Assembly: GCA_002690445.1 (NCBI GenBank)
Contig: NZER01000460.1
Span: 1-16,440, forward strand
Direction of reading: 5' to 3'
DNA length: 16,440 nt
From: Candidatus Pacearchaeota archaeon
Lineage (GTDB): Archaea; Nanoarchaeota; Nanoarchaeia; Pacearchaeales; GW2011-AR1
Below the pieces are notes generated by a model. The model was not told the origin of the DNA, did not search any database, and saw nothing but the letters and a program-made list of their open reading frames with translations. Of this stretch, positions 1 to 7,866 are shown piece after piece; within the stretch, counting starts at the first letter, position 1; each line of letters opens with the position of its first letter. The translations under genes were made by a program, and so were the position numbers.

Positions 1-1
1 A

Positions 2-865
2 AAAACAGGACTAGAACCGATAGATAATTATCCAGTATGGCTTCAAAAACAACAATTTGTGGGCATATTGGCAGATACAAAGATTGGAAAGAGTTGGATC
101 GCACTTAGATGCGCTGCTCAGGCCTTTAGTGAGGGAAAGAGAGTTCTAATAATCTCTCCAGAGCTTAATCAGTCAGAGATGGATATGAGATCAGATACTA
201 TTCTGGCTCGTTCGTTAGGATATGATATTTCTTACAATGCTTTACAGCTAGGAAAGCCACAGGTTAAGGAAGAATATCGAAGATTTTTGGATACGGTTGA
301 AGATGACAAAGATGAGCGTTGGATTACATATGATGCTCTTCCTGCATCCCGCCCCACGCCTTCTTTAATAGGCAATGTAATTACTCAGGAAAAGCCTGAT
401 GTTGTGGTGGTAGATGGTATCTACTGTCTCAAGGATGATGATAGGCATACGGCTTCGTGGGAAGAAATTCGCTCTATTAGCGTTGGTCTAAAGGAACTTG
501 CAGTGAAACATAACTGTCTTCTTTACTGTACAAATCAGACAAACAGGGAAATAGGTAAAAATCAAGCATATGAGGCAGGAAACAGGCGACGATCCAACAA
601 CGATGATGAGAATAATGAGCCCAATTATCTTCCTGCTCCGCACCATACGGCGTACGGTTACGATTTTGCGAGAATGGTTGATCTTCTTATGGTTGTGGGT
701 GCCAGATCGTATGACGATCAAGTTAGACAGGTTGCTGTCCCTCTTGTTCGTAGTGGCAAAAGCTTTAATTCTCCCGCTTGGATTAGCTTTGTCCCTGATT
801 CGGGGGATATTGGTCGCTCCTCTACTTCAGAAGCTGAGAATCTTATTGCTACTCTTGATTGGTAG
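2..865 (+). CDS. DnaB-family replicative helicase, C-terminal RecA-like domain (5' partial)
   Basis: The reading frame is open to the left window edge, so the true start lies outside; a GTG at 59 is internal because coding continues upstream of it. The visible 287 codons match the DnaB/gp41 helicase core. Seen: a Walker A variant ADTKIGKS (visible residues 24-31); an H1a-like segment (ISPEL) with the conserved Glu; a Walker B strand VVVVDG followed by the helix in which DnaB proteins carry EI..IS..LK.LA; an H3-like TNQTNRE motif; an H4-like segment around ARMVDLLMVV; and a basic arginine-finger-like VRSGKS near the end. Role (family knowledge): ATP-driven 5'-3' unwinding at the phage fork. 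A primase follows immediately, as expected for a helicase-primase pair. A RadA/AAA_25-type ATPase is the alternative, but the H3/H4 layout and the neighbours favour the helicase. Confidence 0.82.
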   Translation, partial: KTGLEPIDNYPVWLQKQQFVGILADTKIGKSWIALRCAAQAFSEGKRVLIISPELNQSEMDMRSDTILARSLGYDISYNALQLGKPQVKEEYRRFLDTVEDDKDERWITYDALPASRPTPSLIGNVITQEKPDVVVVDGIYCLKDDDRHTASWEEIRSISVGLKELAVKHNCLLYCTNQTNREIGKNQAYEAGNRRRSNNDDENNEPNYLPAPHHTAYGYDFARMVDLLMVVGARSYDDQVRQVAVPLVRSGKSFNSPAWISFVPDSGDIGRSSTSEAENLIATLDW

Positions 866-1034
866 CCTTTATTTACTAATAGATGCAATTATTTACTGGG
901 GTTCATATCAAATTTGGCAAACATACGATCCATTCTTGGGAATATGGACAGGAGCATTCCTTTTGGCAGTGTTTACAACAGGGTGTGTTTTGTTATCCAT
1001 ATCGATATTGGGCAGAGTGACTAATGGAAATTAG
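855..1034 (+). CDS. Possible small two-TM membrane protein
   Basis: The 158-nt gap between helicase and primase has no stop in one frame. It encodes about 60 residues rich in Leu, Ile, Trp and Tyr, with two hydrophobic stretches (roughly LYLLIDAIIYWG and FLLAVFTTGCVLLSISIL) separated by a short polar linker, ending RVTNGN just inside the primase start. The start is unresolved: TTG at 855 is listed, but TTG codons at 846 and 810 are also in frame, and none has a convincing Shine-Dalgarno. An ATG at 570 in this frame lies deep in the helicase gene and is probably a shadow. No family is recognised. The case rests on hydrophobicity, on the otherwise unused gap in a very compact genome, and on overlap with both neighbours. 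Confidence 0.4.
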   Translation: MIGSLYLLIDAIIYWGSYQIWQTYDPFLGIWTGAFLLAVFTTGCVLLSISILGRVTNGN

Positions 1035-1944
1035 AGAATTTCTTAGTGAAATAGCTCATCTTCGGGTTCACAATGCCTCTGGCGATGAGGTTATGGTTTA
1101 TTGCCCTTGGCATGATGATCAGAATGCGAGCCTTGCTATTAACTATAAAAAAGGAGCCTACCATTGTTTTAGTGGCTGTGTGAAAGGTTCTGGTGGTCTG
1201 AGACCTTTATTTAAAGAGCTAGACCCATCCGGAAATGTAGAGCAACGGTTTATGTCTCTGTTCGTAGGACATACTCTTTCTATGTTTGCAAAGATAGAGA
1301 AGTTATCTGATACTCAGACATCTACTGCCGATGGATATGCAATCGAAGAGTTACCTCTTGCTATAGATAATGACTATCTGGGCAAGCGTGGTATTACCAA
1401 TGAGACAGTACAGCGATTTGGTCTTCGGTATCATGCTCTAGACGACTGTATAGTGATTCCAGTTGATATAAAAGGTGAGTCTTTTGGCTATATTAGAAGG
1501 AATATATCCAGTAATCCGAAGTATTTAAACTCAAAAGACATGAGGAGAGACATAATTGTCTATCCATATGACCTTTTTGAGGCCAAAGATAATACCGTTT
1601 TTGTCTGTGAGGGTCCATTTGATGCGATTAAGGCCCATCAGTTGGGTCTTAGGAATACTATTTGCACTCTTGGTGGGACTATTTCTGACAATCAGGCTAG
1701 ATTGATCGGAGAGTTAGGTAGTCGAGTAGTGCTATGTGTAGATAAGGATGATAGTGGAGTTCGTATAACTGAGAATAATGCTAAGAAGTTGACTAGTAAG
1801 TTCGGCTTTTGGGTGGAGTACACATGTGCCCCTGGATTAGCAAAAGATTTTGGTGATTCGGACGATTTAACTTCTTTAGAAATAGTAAGCCCTTATAGGC
1901 TTAAGGCGATAAACAGAGATTTATCATATTTGATACAAAATTAG
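1024..1944 (+). CDS. DNA primase, CHC2 zinc finger plus TOPRIM
   Basis: A 306-residue primase of the DnaG/phage type that makes RNA primers for the lagging strand. The N-terminal zinc-binding motif is C27-x2-H30 and C48-x3-C52 (CPWHDD... and HCFSGC). The middle (about 110-180) is the RNA-polymerase-like linker region with the phage-typical YLGKRGIT stretch. The TOPRIM core is visible as CEGPFDA with catalytic Glu196, and as the metal-binding VDKDDSG with Asp240 and Asp242. There is no helicase domain, so primase and helicase are separate polypeptides, unlike T7 gp4. The ATG at 1024 follows directly on the helicase/membrane-ORF region. A C-terminal helicase-interaction domain is short or absent: only about 60 residues follow the TOPRIM DxD. 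The gene sits between helicase and ssDNA-binding protein. Confidence 0.92.
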   Translation: MEIREFLSEIAHLRVHNASGDEVMVYCPWHDDQNASLAINYKKGAYHCFSGCVKGSGGLRPLFKELDPSGNVEQRFMSLFVGHTLSMFAKIEKLSDTQTSTADGYAIEELPLAIDNDYLGKRGITNETVQRFGLRYHALDDCIVIPVDIKGESFGYIRRNISSNPKYLNSKDMRRDIIVYPYDLFEAKDNTVFVCEGPFDAIKAHQLGLRNTICTLGGTISDNQARLIGELGSRVVLCVDKDDSGVRITENNAKKLTSKFGFWVEYTCAPGLAKDFGDSDDLTSLEIVSPYRLKAINRDLSYLIQN

Positions 1945-1956
1945 GAGATTAACGTA

Positions 1957-2973
1957 ATGCCTTTAATGAATGAGTTTAAAAGTGGAAGTACATCTAGGGG
2001 TAGTGGTGGAGGTGGTAATCAGTTATGGAGAAATAAAATCCGTCTGAGGAATGTGGATGAATATGCCATCATTAGATTTATAAGTCCATTTGGAAATGTG
2101 GACAATATACAACCTAATTTACTGGCTGATGAGAGTTGGTTCTATTATCACTCTGCCAAGACTGCACAGGGTCAGAATTTCACAAATTATATCTATTGTG
2201 CTGACTTAAATAAGACAGCTGAAGGGAATATAGTTCAGGAATCAAATTGTGAGTGTCGGCAGTTCTATCCAGACAGTCCACCTTGCTATACAGAAGGTCA
2301 GCCCGCTATTGATGGATGGAAGAGTCCTGCCAAATTGCGATATCACTACTGGGTTCTCCATTACTACACAATGCATCTAGAGCCTAATCCGATTCTAGAT
2401 ACTAATTCTAGTGTTTACGATGCCTCGTGGGCACAGAGTCGGAGAGAGTCTGGTGAGGCAGTGGCTTGGGATCAAGTGAAGATGGGAAATAAGACTTATT
2501 ACAGAGAATCTGTAATGAAGCCTCAAATTCTAGAGATGGCTCGTCCCACAAGAGAGACTTTGAAGTCTTATGCAGAGAGGCATGGTGATATCACTAATCG
2601 GACGTATGAGTATATAAAGACTCAAGCCGATGGTGGGTTTATTAATTACATTTTTATGCCATCAGATATGGAAGTTCCCAAGTTTGGCAGAGAAAGGACT
2701 ATGGCAGTTCTAGGTACTTTGCCTCGCTTGGATAGGATATCTGCAAAGTTGGTAGATGGAATAGATATAGAGCCTTTTGGTTCGATTGATAAGCAAGCTG
2801 ATAAGAAAGCTGTTGAAGGTGCTGTAGAAGATATTGAATCTGAGGCCGAAGTGCAGAAAGAAGAGCCTGTGAAGAAAAAAGAGAAGAAACAGCCTGTGGC
2901 TGTGAATGGTGAGGATACTGTTGATGATGCTTTTTCCTCTCTTGCTAATTTTGATGATGAGACAGACTTTTAA
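1957..2973 (+). CDS. gp32-like single-stranded DNA-binding protein
   Basis: 338 residues with the layout of a T4 gp32-type SSB. The N-terminus is flexible and Gly/Ser rich with basic residues (about 8-32). The central part is rich in aromatics (WFYYH, YHYWVLHYYTMH), consistent with base stacking in an OB fold. A long charged linker (about 280-320) leads to an acidic tail ending FDDETDF that would recruit replication partners. Cys81, Cys98, Cys100 and Cys110, with His65 nearby, could bind zinc as in gp32. A Shine-Dalgarno AGGAG lies about 9 nt before the ATG at 1957, 12 nt after the primase stop. Function is inferred from architecture and position in the replication operon; I cannot confirm the fold by eye. 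Confidence 0.62.
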   Translation: MPLMNEFKSGSTSRGSGGGGNQLWRNKIRLRNVDEYAIIRFISPFGNVDNIQPNLLADESWFYYHSAKTAQGQNFTNYIYCADLNKTAEGNIVQESNCECRQFYPDSPPCYTEGQPAIDGWKSPAKLRYHYWVLHYYTMHLEPNPILDTNSSVYDASWAQSRRESGEAVAWDQVKMGNKTYYRESVMKPQILEMARPTRETLKSYAERHGDITNRTYEYIKTQADGGFINYIFMPSDMEVPKFGRERTMAVLGTLPRLDRISAKLVDGIDIEPFGSIDKQADKKAVEGAVEDIESEAEVQKEEPVKKKEKKQPVAVNGEDTVDDAFSSLANFDDETDF

Positions 2974-2984
2974 AGGAGTTATAA

Positions 2985-3326
2985 ATGCCACGTATTGGAG
3001 TAAAGCTAGGCTTGACCTTAAAAATGAGTTCGGGGGACGGATTTAACTTTTTCCGTCCTGAGGTGTCTATAGATGACATAGATACTGATACGGACATTGA
3101 TCCACAGATAGAGGCCGCTCTACAGGCTGTTCATGAAGTCTATAAAGCTGCTGAAATGGCTGTATCGGACATTGTTGACACTTCAGAGATAGCTGACCAT
3201 ACCAGTGTTGTACAGGAGATGAGGGAACGCATGACTTCAATGGAAGCGGACCTTCAGAAACTTAAGACCAGTGGGCCTACCTCTGGAGATTTTGAACTTT
3301 CAGTAGGAGATGATGAAGATTGGTAA
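2985..3326 (+). CDS. Hypothetical small acidic protein
   Basis: 113 residues, not recognised. The N-terminus is short and basic (MPRIGVKLGL), followed by a strongly acidic stretch (about 27-43, with repeated D-I/T-D), a helical segment predicted as possible coiled coil (about 45-95) and an acidic end DDEDW. The start is an ATG with a strong AAAGGAG Shine-Dalgarno just upstream, and the SSB gene ends 11 nt before it. Its last codons overlap the TTG start of the clamp gene, so translation is probably coupled. The acidic tail resembles that of the preceding SSB, which suggests a replication accessory protein, but no function can be assigned. Confidence 0.72.
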   Translation: MPRIGVKLGLTLKMSSGDGFNFFRPEVSIDDIDTDTDIDPQIEAALQAVHEVYKAAEMAVSDIVDTSEIADHTSVVQEMRERMTSMEADLQKLKTSGPTSGDFELSVGDDEDW

Positions 3327-4420
3327 ATATATCTCGCAAAGCATTAGATCAGAGTCTTTCTTTTATATCATCTAATGCAAAGACTATAGGAGAGGCATCC
3401 CTTCTCGGTGTTGCTGAGGGAGATTCTCTCCGTTTTTGGCAATCTGGGTTTGTTCAGGTATGGGATTCGGTTCCATTGGAGAAATCCGGAGACTTCTCTT
3501 GCTCGGTAAGAGGGGTGAAGTTTGGGCAGATAGTATCTGCTTGTAATACAGAGACTATTTCTCTTTCCTCAACTGATAGAGGAGTCACTATTCGTAGTGG
3601 CAAGTCTCGTGTCAGGGTTCCTACGTTCGTAGGGGCATGGGATTCTATACAGGAGCCTCCTAAGGTCGATTCTTTTATTACCGTTAGCGGAGAACTTGTT
3701 ACAGCATTTACAAAAGGTCAGCCTTTTCTTGCAAAAGAAGAGTCTCAACCATCCTTGACGTGTTTTGCTTTGCGAATTGAGGATGGACAATTGCGCCTTT
3801 CTTCCACTAATGGAAGCAATATGTATAGCCACGTTGTTGATTATGAAGGAGAGCCGAACTTCTCTGAGATTATTGTTAGTAAGGAAGTAGCACAGTCTGC
3901 TACAAAGGTTTTTGGGAGTGGGGATTCTATACAGCTTGGTGTGGATTCCAATGGAATTATTGTCATGATGAATATGGAAGGGACGAGAATTCTTTCCGCA
4001 CCCCAATTTGCAGGGGTATTTCCCGACATAAATCGTATTATTAAGGCTCCTTATAACCCGTTATTCAAATGTAAGAAAAGTATCATGGTGGATATGTTGA
4101 AATTATCTTCACATATGACTGATTCCAAGGCCTCATACATGAGATTTGAGTCAGTGGAGGATGATATACAGGTTTATTTTCCAGAAACAGATATGGAGTA
4201 CGATCTATATCTGGAAGGAGCAGAGATCATAGCTCCTTTTGAGAAGATTTTTCTAAATCCAGGGTATTTATCAGATTGTATTTCCACAGTTGCGGGTGAC
4301 GAAATAGCTGTTGGATTAGGAACTAGTGGAACTACGTTGTCACCATTGGAGATAAAAGATGACTCAGACGGAAACAAATCCTGTTCTATTATCCAACAGA
4401 TATATTATTCAGGAACTTGA
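3320..4420 (+). CDS. DnaN-like beta sliding clamp
   Basis: 366 residues, the same length as the E. coli beta clamp. The second-domain signature appears as LRLSSTNGSNMY (about 158-169), equivalent to the clamp 'ATDGHRLA' region. The third-domain entry appears as GVFPDINRII (232-241), equivalent to the beta-clamp 'GKFPDYRRVIP' segment. The C-terminal part (about 305-345) follows the beta-clamp pattern of a FL.PGYL-type helix and then VGLG. Role: processivity ring on duplex DNA. The start must be TTG at 3320 because an in-frame TGA precedes it at 3314; AGGAG at 3304-3308 is suitably spaced. The 3' end overlaps the polymerase gene by 62 nt. Sequence similarity is distant, so assignment rests on these motifs, the length and the context. 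Confidence 0.72.
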   Translation: MVNISRKALDQSLSFISSNAKTIGEASLLGVAEGDSLRFWQSGFVQVWDSVPLEKSGDFSCSVRGVKFGQIVSACNTETISLSSTDRGVTIRSGKSRVRVPTFVGAWDSIQEPPKVDSFITVSGELVTAFTKGQPFLAKEESQPSLTCFALRIEDGQLRLSSTNGSNMYSHVVDYEGEPNFSEIIVSKEVAQSATKVFGSGDSIQLGVDSNGIIVMMNMEGTRILSAPQFAGVFPDINRIIKAPYNPLFKCKKSIMVDMLKLSSHMTDSKASYMRFESVEDDIQVYFPETDMEYDLYLEGAEIIAPFEKIFLNPGYLSDCISTVAGDEIAVGLGTSGTTLSPLEIKDDSDGNKSCSIIQQIYYSGT

Positions 4421-6137
4421 TTCTCTATTAAGAGACATTCTCCAGAGTAAGGATGACTTTGTAGCAGTTGATACAGAGACTACTGGTCTGCGTTGGACAA
4501 AGGATCGTGCTTTTGGAGTTGCTGTTGCTTGGGATAACTACTCTACATTCATTAGAAATGAGGTGTGGGGTATTGAAAACCTAAGCAGGTTCATGCAAGA
4601 CCTTTTTTCTAATACTTCAAAGCAATTTGTTTTCCATAATGCGGAATTTGATCTTCATATGATTCGAGAAACATATGGTGCAGAGGCTCCTGAGAAGATT
4701 ATTGATACTCTTAGGGTTGCTCATCTTTATGATGCTTCTGCAAGGCATAGTTTAAAGGATTGGGGAGAAGAAAACTTTGGAGAATCCGCCTCATACTATG
4801 AAGAAGTCATACATAGGTACATGAAAGCCTATAATATAAAGAATTATAGTCTTGTTCCTGCTGATATTATGGACGATTACGCCTCTAATGACGTAGTTTT
4901 AACCAAAGCTCTTGCATATAAGTACGTTCCGCTTGTTAAAAAGGAGTTTGGAGGACTTTTTAACCTTGAACATTCCCTTATTCCTGCAATATTGGACATG
5001 GAACGTCAAGGAATTGCTATAGATTTAGATTATATAGACAAACTTCATGGGACAATCGTCAAACGAAAACAGAAGTTAGTAACTGCCATTCAATCTATTG
5101 TTGGAAAGCCTATTCAGGTGGGTTCTAGTAAGCAAATAGGAGATTATCTATGGGATAGACTCCAAATCAAGCCTCCTATTACCAATATGGAGTTTATAGA
5201 TGGTCGTCCCCACTACAAACCCAGTCGATCTACCAATGAGAAGGCGTTGAAATCTATTGACCATCCAGTTGGATCAAAGGTTGCTAAGCTAGTTCTGAAA
5301 TGGCGTGAATTGGAGAAGATAGACAATACTTATTTGAATTCGTACATCAAGATTCACAAGAATGGTCGAATTCATCCTCGTTTTAATGCCTGTGGGACCC
5401 TCACAGGAAGATTCTCAGGGTCTGACCCCAATATGCAGAATATTCCGAAGGATAATTCCATACGTCGGATATTTACTCCTGATACTGAGTTTATTGATAT
5501 GGACTTTAGTCAGTTAGAGCTGAAATTAATGGCCCATGCCAGTGATCAGAATAATATGATTGAGGCTTTTAATGATGGGGCTGATCTTCATTCATATACT
5601 GCCGCTCTTCTAATGAATAAGACCATCGATCAGATTGATCCAAAGGGTAGGGAGCGGAAGATGGCTAAATCTCTTAATTTCGGTGTTATTTATGGCATTG
5701 GAACAAAGGGATTGGCTGATTATGCAGGAATTCCAGAAAGAGATGCTCGAAGGTATCTACGAGACTACTGGAAACGGTATCCGAAGATAAGAACCTATTT
5801 TCGTAAGCAGAAAAGGTTTGCTGAGGAAAATGAGTACATACGAACTATGTTCAATAGACGGGTTCCACTGACTGATCGATTTTATGCCAGTCCCAATTAC
5901 GCAATTCAGGGTACTGGTGGAGATATGATAAAGATATCTATGTTGAAGACATGGAGATTTGTGAAAAGTATTGGTGGTAGCTTAAGAAATACTGTTCATG
6001 ATCAGATTCTTTTTGACAATGTAGATAAGAAATATATTCCTGATATTAAGGCATTAATGGAAGATTTTTCTTTCAAGATGCCTATTACTGTGGATGTACA
6101 AACATCAGATAAGAGTTGGGGAGATTTACATGAGTAA
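4359..6137 (+). CDS. Family A DNA polymerase with 3'-5' exonuclease
   Basis: 592-residue replicative polymerase, PolI-like but without the 5' nuclease domain. Exonuclease motifs: Exo I VDTETTG (Asp38, Glu40), Exo II N94AEFD98, Exo III Y174-x3-D178. Polymerase motifs: A, DFSQLELK with catalytic Asp382; B, R433...K437..NF441G..Y445G; C, H547-D548-Q549. Motif C is normally HDE, so Gln549 is unusual. Phe441 corresponds to E. coli PolI Phe762, a position whose residue (Phe/Tyr/Leu) has been linked to phage lifestyle in virioplankton studies. The start is the ATG at 4359, inside the clamp gene, with GGAG upstream; no later in-frame start precedes the exonuclease motif, so the 62-nt overlap looks real. 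It acts with the neighbouring helicase, primase and clamp. Confidence 0.95.
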   Translation: MTQTETNPVLLSNRYIIQELDSLLRDILQSKDDFVAVDTETTGLRWTKDRAFGVAVAWDNYSTFIRNEVWGIENLSRFMQDLFSNTSKQFVFHNAEFDLHMIRETYGAEAPEKIIDTLRVAHLYDASARHSLKDWGEENFGESASYYEEVIHRYMKAYNIKNYSLVPADIMDDYASNDVVLTKALAYKYVPLVKKEFGGLFNLEHSLIPAILDMERQGIAIDLDYIDKLHGTIVKRKQKLVTAIQSIVGKPIQVGSSKQIGDYLWDRLQIKPPITNMEFIDGRPHYKPSRSTNEKALKSIDHPVGSKVAKLVLKWRELEKIDNTYLNSYIKIHKNGRIHPRFNACGTLTGRFSGSDPNMQNIPKDNSIRRIFTPDTEFIDMDFSQLELKLMAHASDQNNMIEAFNDGADLHSYTAALLMNKTIDQIDPKGRERKMAKSLNFGVIYGIGTKGLADYAGIPERDARRYLRDYWKRYPKIRTYFRKQKRFAEENEYIRTMFNRRVPLTDRFYASPNYAIQGTGGDMIKISMLKTWRFVKSIGGSLRNTVHDQILFDNVDKKYIPDIKALMEDFSFKMPITVDVQTSDKSWGDLHE

Positions 6138-7065
6138 AACAAGTGTTAAGAGGATTGTCGATACTATAAATAAGAAACTTAAAACCAATATTTCGATTGG
6201 TAGTGAAGATGCACTCGAAATAAAGAGGATTTCTACTGGAATACCTTCTTTTGATCAAGCTTTAGGCGGAGGGATTCCACGGCAATCAGTGACTGAGTTT
6301 TATGGATATCAATCATCTGGAAAAACATTTGTTGCCCAGAGAATTATGGCCCATGCACAGTCTCAAGGAATGCAATGTGCCCTCATAGATGCAGAGTTTA
6401 GTTATGATCCTATCTGGGCAGAGAAGATTGGGATGAATGTTGAGGAACTTATTGTTTCGAGGCCTGATACAGGAGAGGTAGCTCTAGATGTTCTTCTTGG
6501 TTTATGTGATGCGGGAGTGGATATTATAGTTTTGGACTCCATAGCGGCTCTTCTTCCCACAGCAGAGGCAGCGGGCGGAATGGACGATATGCAGATGGGC
6601 TCACAGGCCAGATTAATGAATAAACTCTTTCGTAAGTTGCCAATTGTTAATAAGAAAACGGCTGTGATTATGATTAATCAGATTAGGGCAGGGATTGGCG
6701 GTTATGTCACTAGAGAGGCTCTGCCAGGTGGTAAGGGACAGGAGTTTTTCTCTCGAATAATGGTTCGAGTAAAGAAGAGTGAGAGTATTGGTGACAAGGG
6801 TTTCTATATCGATATGAGGTGCGATAAGAATAAAACTCATCAGCCAATGTTGGAGTGCCGTATACCATTTTATTATTCAGGTGAGTCTGATCCTGTATAT
6901 GAATTATTTACAACAGCGATTGATTTAGAGATCGTAGAGCGTAGGGGAGCAACGTATCAGTTTGAGGGTGCAAAGGCTGTAGGTAAGGATAACTTTGTTT
7001 CTCTTATGAAAGAGAATAATGAGCTTTTAACGAATGTTACTGACAAGGTAAGGAGTCTGGTATGA
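6130..7065 (+). CDS. RecA/UvsX-type recombinase
   Basis: 311 residues from the ATG at 6130. This start is preferred over an in-frame ATG at 6094 because GGGGAG lies 7 nt upstream and it overlaps the polymerase stop in the usual way. Motifs: Walker A G59YQSSGKT66 (RecA GPESSGKT); Glu89 in DAEF, equivalent to the RecA catalytic Glu96; Walker B IIVLDS with Asp136; the MGSQARLMNK helix and the INQIR strand as in RecA; and a PGGKG stretch where RecA has its DNA-binding loop 2. Role: ATP-dependent strand exchange for recombination-dependent replication and repair. It is slightly shorter than bacterial RecA (about 350), mostly at the C-terminus, like many phage recombinases. Confidence 0.93.
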   Translation: MSKTSVKRIVDTINKKLKTNISIGSEDALEIKRISTGIPSFDQALGGGIPRQSVTEFYGYQSSGKTFVAQRIMAHAQSQGMQCALIDAEFSYDPIWAEKIGMNVEELIVSRPDTGEVALDVLLGLCDAGVDIIVLDSIAALLPTAEAAGGMDDMQMGSQARLMNKLFRKLPIVNKKTAVIMINQIRAGIGGYVTREALPGGKGQEFFSRIMVRVKKSESIGDKGFYIDMRCDKNKTHQPMLECRIPFYYSGESDPVYELFTTAIDLEIVERRGATYQFEGAKAVGKDNFVSLMKENNELLTNVTDKVRSLV

Positions 7066-7547
7066 CAACAGAAAGAGACGTACGTAGTTTAGGCGATGAT
7101 ATCTCTAAGATGATTTTAGGAGGCTACACCTCTTTTATTGAGGGAATAGCTCTTCAGGATGAAGATTTGGCTTGGGAATTGGCTGATAAATATGCCAATG
7201 CCCTCAGAGATTCTGTTAGGGCTACATTTGCTCAGCTTGCCAAGGATGCTAGCGAGGGTTTAATGAAGCCTCCTAAGAAGAAAAGGACTCGAAGAAAGGC
7301 CAAAGTGGAGTCTGTTGTAGCGACTCCTGTTCAAAATGAGATTCCTGCCGATTCTATTATCGGAGCGGAAGAACTACCGGACAATGCTGGTTCTTTGCTA
7401 TCTCAGTTAACTAGTCCAGAGGATGCTGACCTTGCTCTAGAGAATGCTTTGAGGGGTGAAGTTGTGACGAATCGTCGTGACGATAACAGAGAAGGAACTC
7501 GCAGTCGATATGATCAAGATAACCCAACTATGAGAAGAATTCGTTAG
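7062..7547 (+). CDS. Hypothetical protein with basic patch
   Basis: 161 residues, not recognised. The ATG overlaps the recombinase stop (ATGA), so translation is coupled. The first 65 residues look helical and mildly acidic. A strongly basic run follows (PPKKKRTRRKAK, about 70-81), suited to nucleic-acid binding, then a low-complexity acidic linker and a C-terminal tail rich in Arg and Asp (RRDDNREGTRSR). Its position between a recombinase and several nucleases suggests a DNA-binding accessory of recombination, but that is inference only. Confidence 0.72.
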   Translation: MTTERDVRSLGDDISKMILGGYTSFIEGIALQDEDLAWELADKYANALRDSVRATFAQLAKDASEGLMKPPKKKRTRRKAKVESVVATPVQNEIPADSIIGAEELPDNAGSLLSQLTSPEDADLALENALRGEVVTNRRDDNREGTRSRYDQDNPTMRRIR

Positions 7548-7549
7548 AG

Positions 7550-7864
7550 GTGAGAGACGATCCTTTTAAGCAGAACACTCCTCATCAGCTTCTGGTAAAG
7601 AGCTGGATTGAAAATGCTGGTATTGGGACTATTTTAGAGGAAGATTTCGGTAAGTATGTGGTTGATATCTATATACCTGATTTACTTCTAGGAATTGAGA
7701 TAGATGGTCCTTACCATCTAAAGAAACGAGATAGATTAAGGGATGGGTATTTAAAAGAATCCTTCGGAATAGATATCTGGAGGATATCCGATAAGGATAT
7801 AAAAGTTAGTTATCGTGGCGAGCTTATAGATCGTATTATGGCTAGGGTTAAGGAGATGGAATAG
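7550..7864 (+). CDS. Vsr/DUF559-like PD-(D/E)XK endonuclease
   Basis: 104 residues. The core matches the very-short-patch-repair/DUF559 nuclease pattern: Asp39 in VVDIYIP, then IEIDGPYH with Glu50, Asp52 and His56, then a basic helix (KKRDRLRD) and the closing strand GIDIWRISDKDI. These are the usual metal-binding and catalytic positions of this branch. The start is GTG at 7550, three bases after the previous stop, with only a weak purine-rich upstream signal. The protein is about the minimal size of the fold with no extra domain. Likely a phage DNA-processing or nicking nuclease acting in recombination or repair; the substrate is unknown. It could also be a stand-alone homing-type nuclease, but the tight operon fit argues against that. 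Confidence 0.78.
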   Translation: MRDDPFKQNTPHQLLVKSWIENAGIGTILEEDFGKYVVDIYIPDLLLGIEIDGPYHLKKRDRLRDGYLKESFGIDIWRISDKDIKVSYRGELIDRIMARVKEME

Positions 7865-7866
7865 GA

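Noticed and set aside
570..1034. 154-aa ORF as a full-length gene
   Set aside because: Its first two thirds lie inside the helicase gene and encode an unlikely Leu-rich sequence; only the part beyond about 855 occupies otherwise unused DNA.
3640..3937. A 14-bp direct repeat (GGGATTCTATACAG) inside the clamp gene
   Set aside because: Two copies only, about 280 bp apart, in coding sequence; no surrounding repeat structure to suggest function.
3569..4029. Minus-strand ORFs within the clamp gene
   Set aside because: Antisense to a gene with recognisable clamp motifs; no ribosome-binding sites or recognisable domains.
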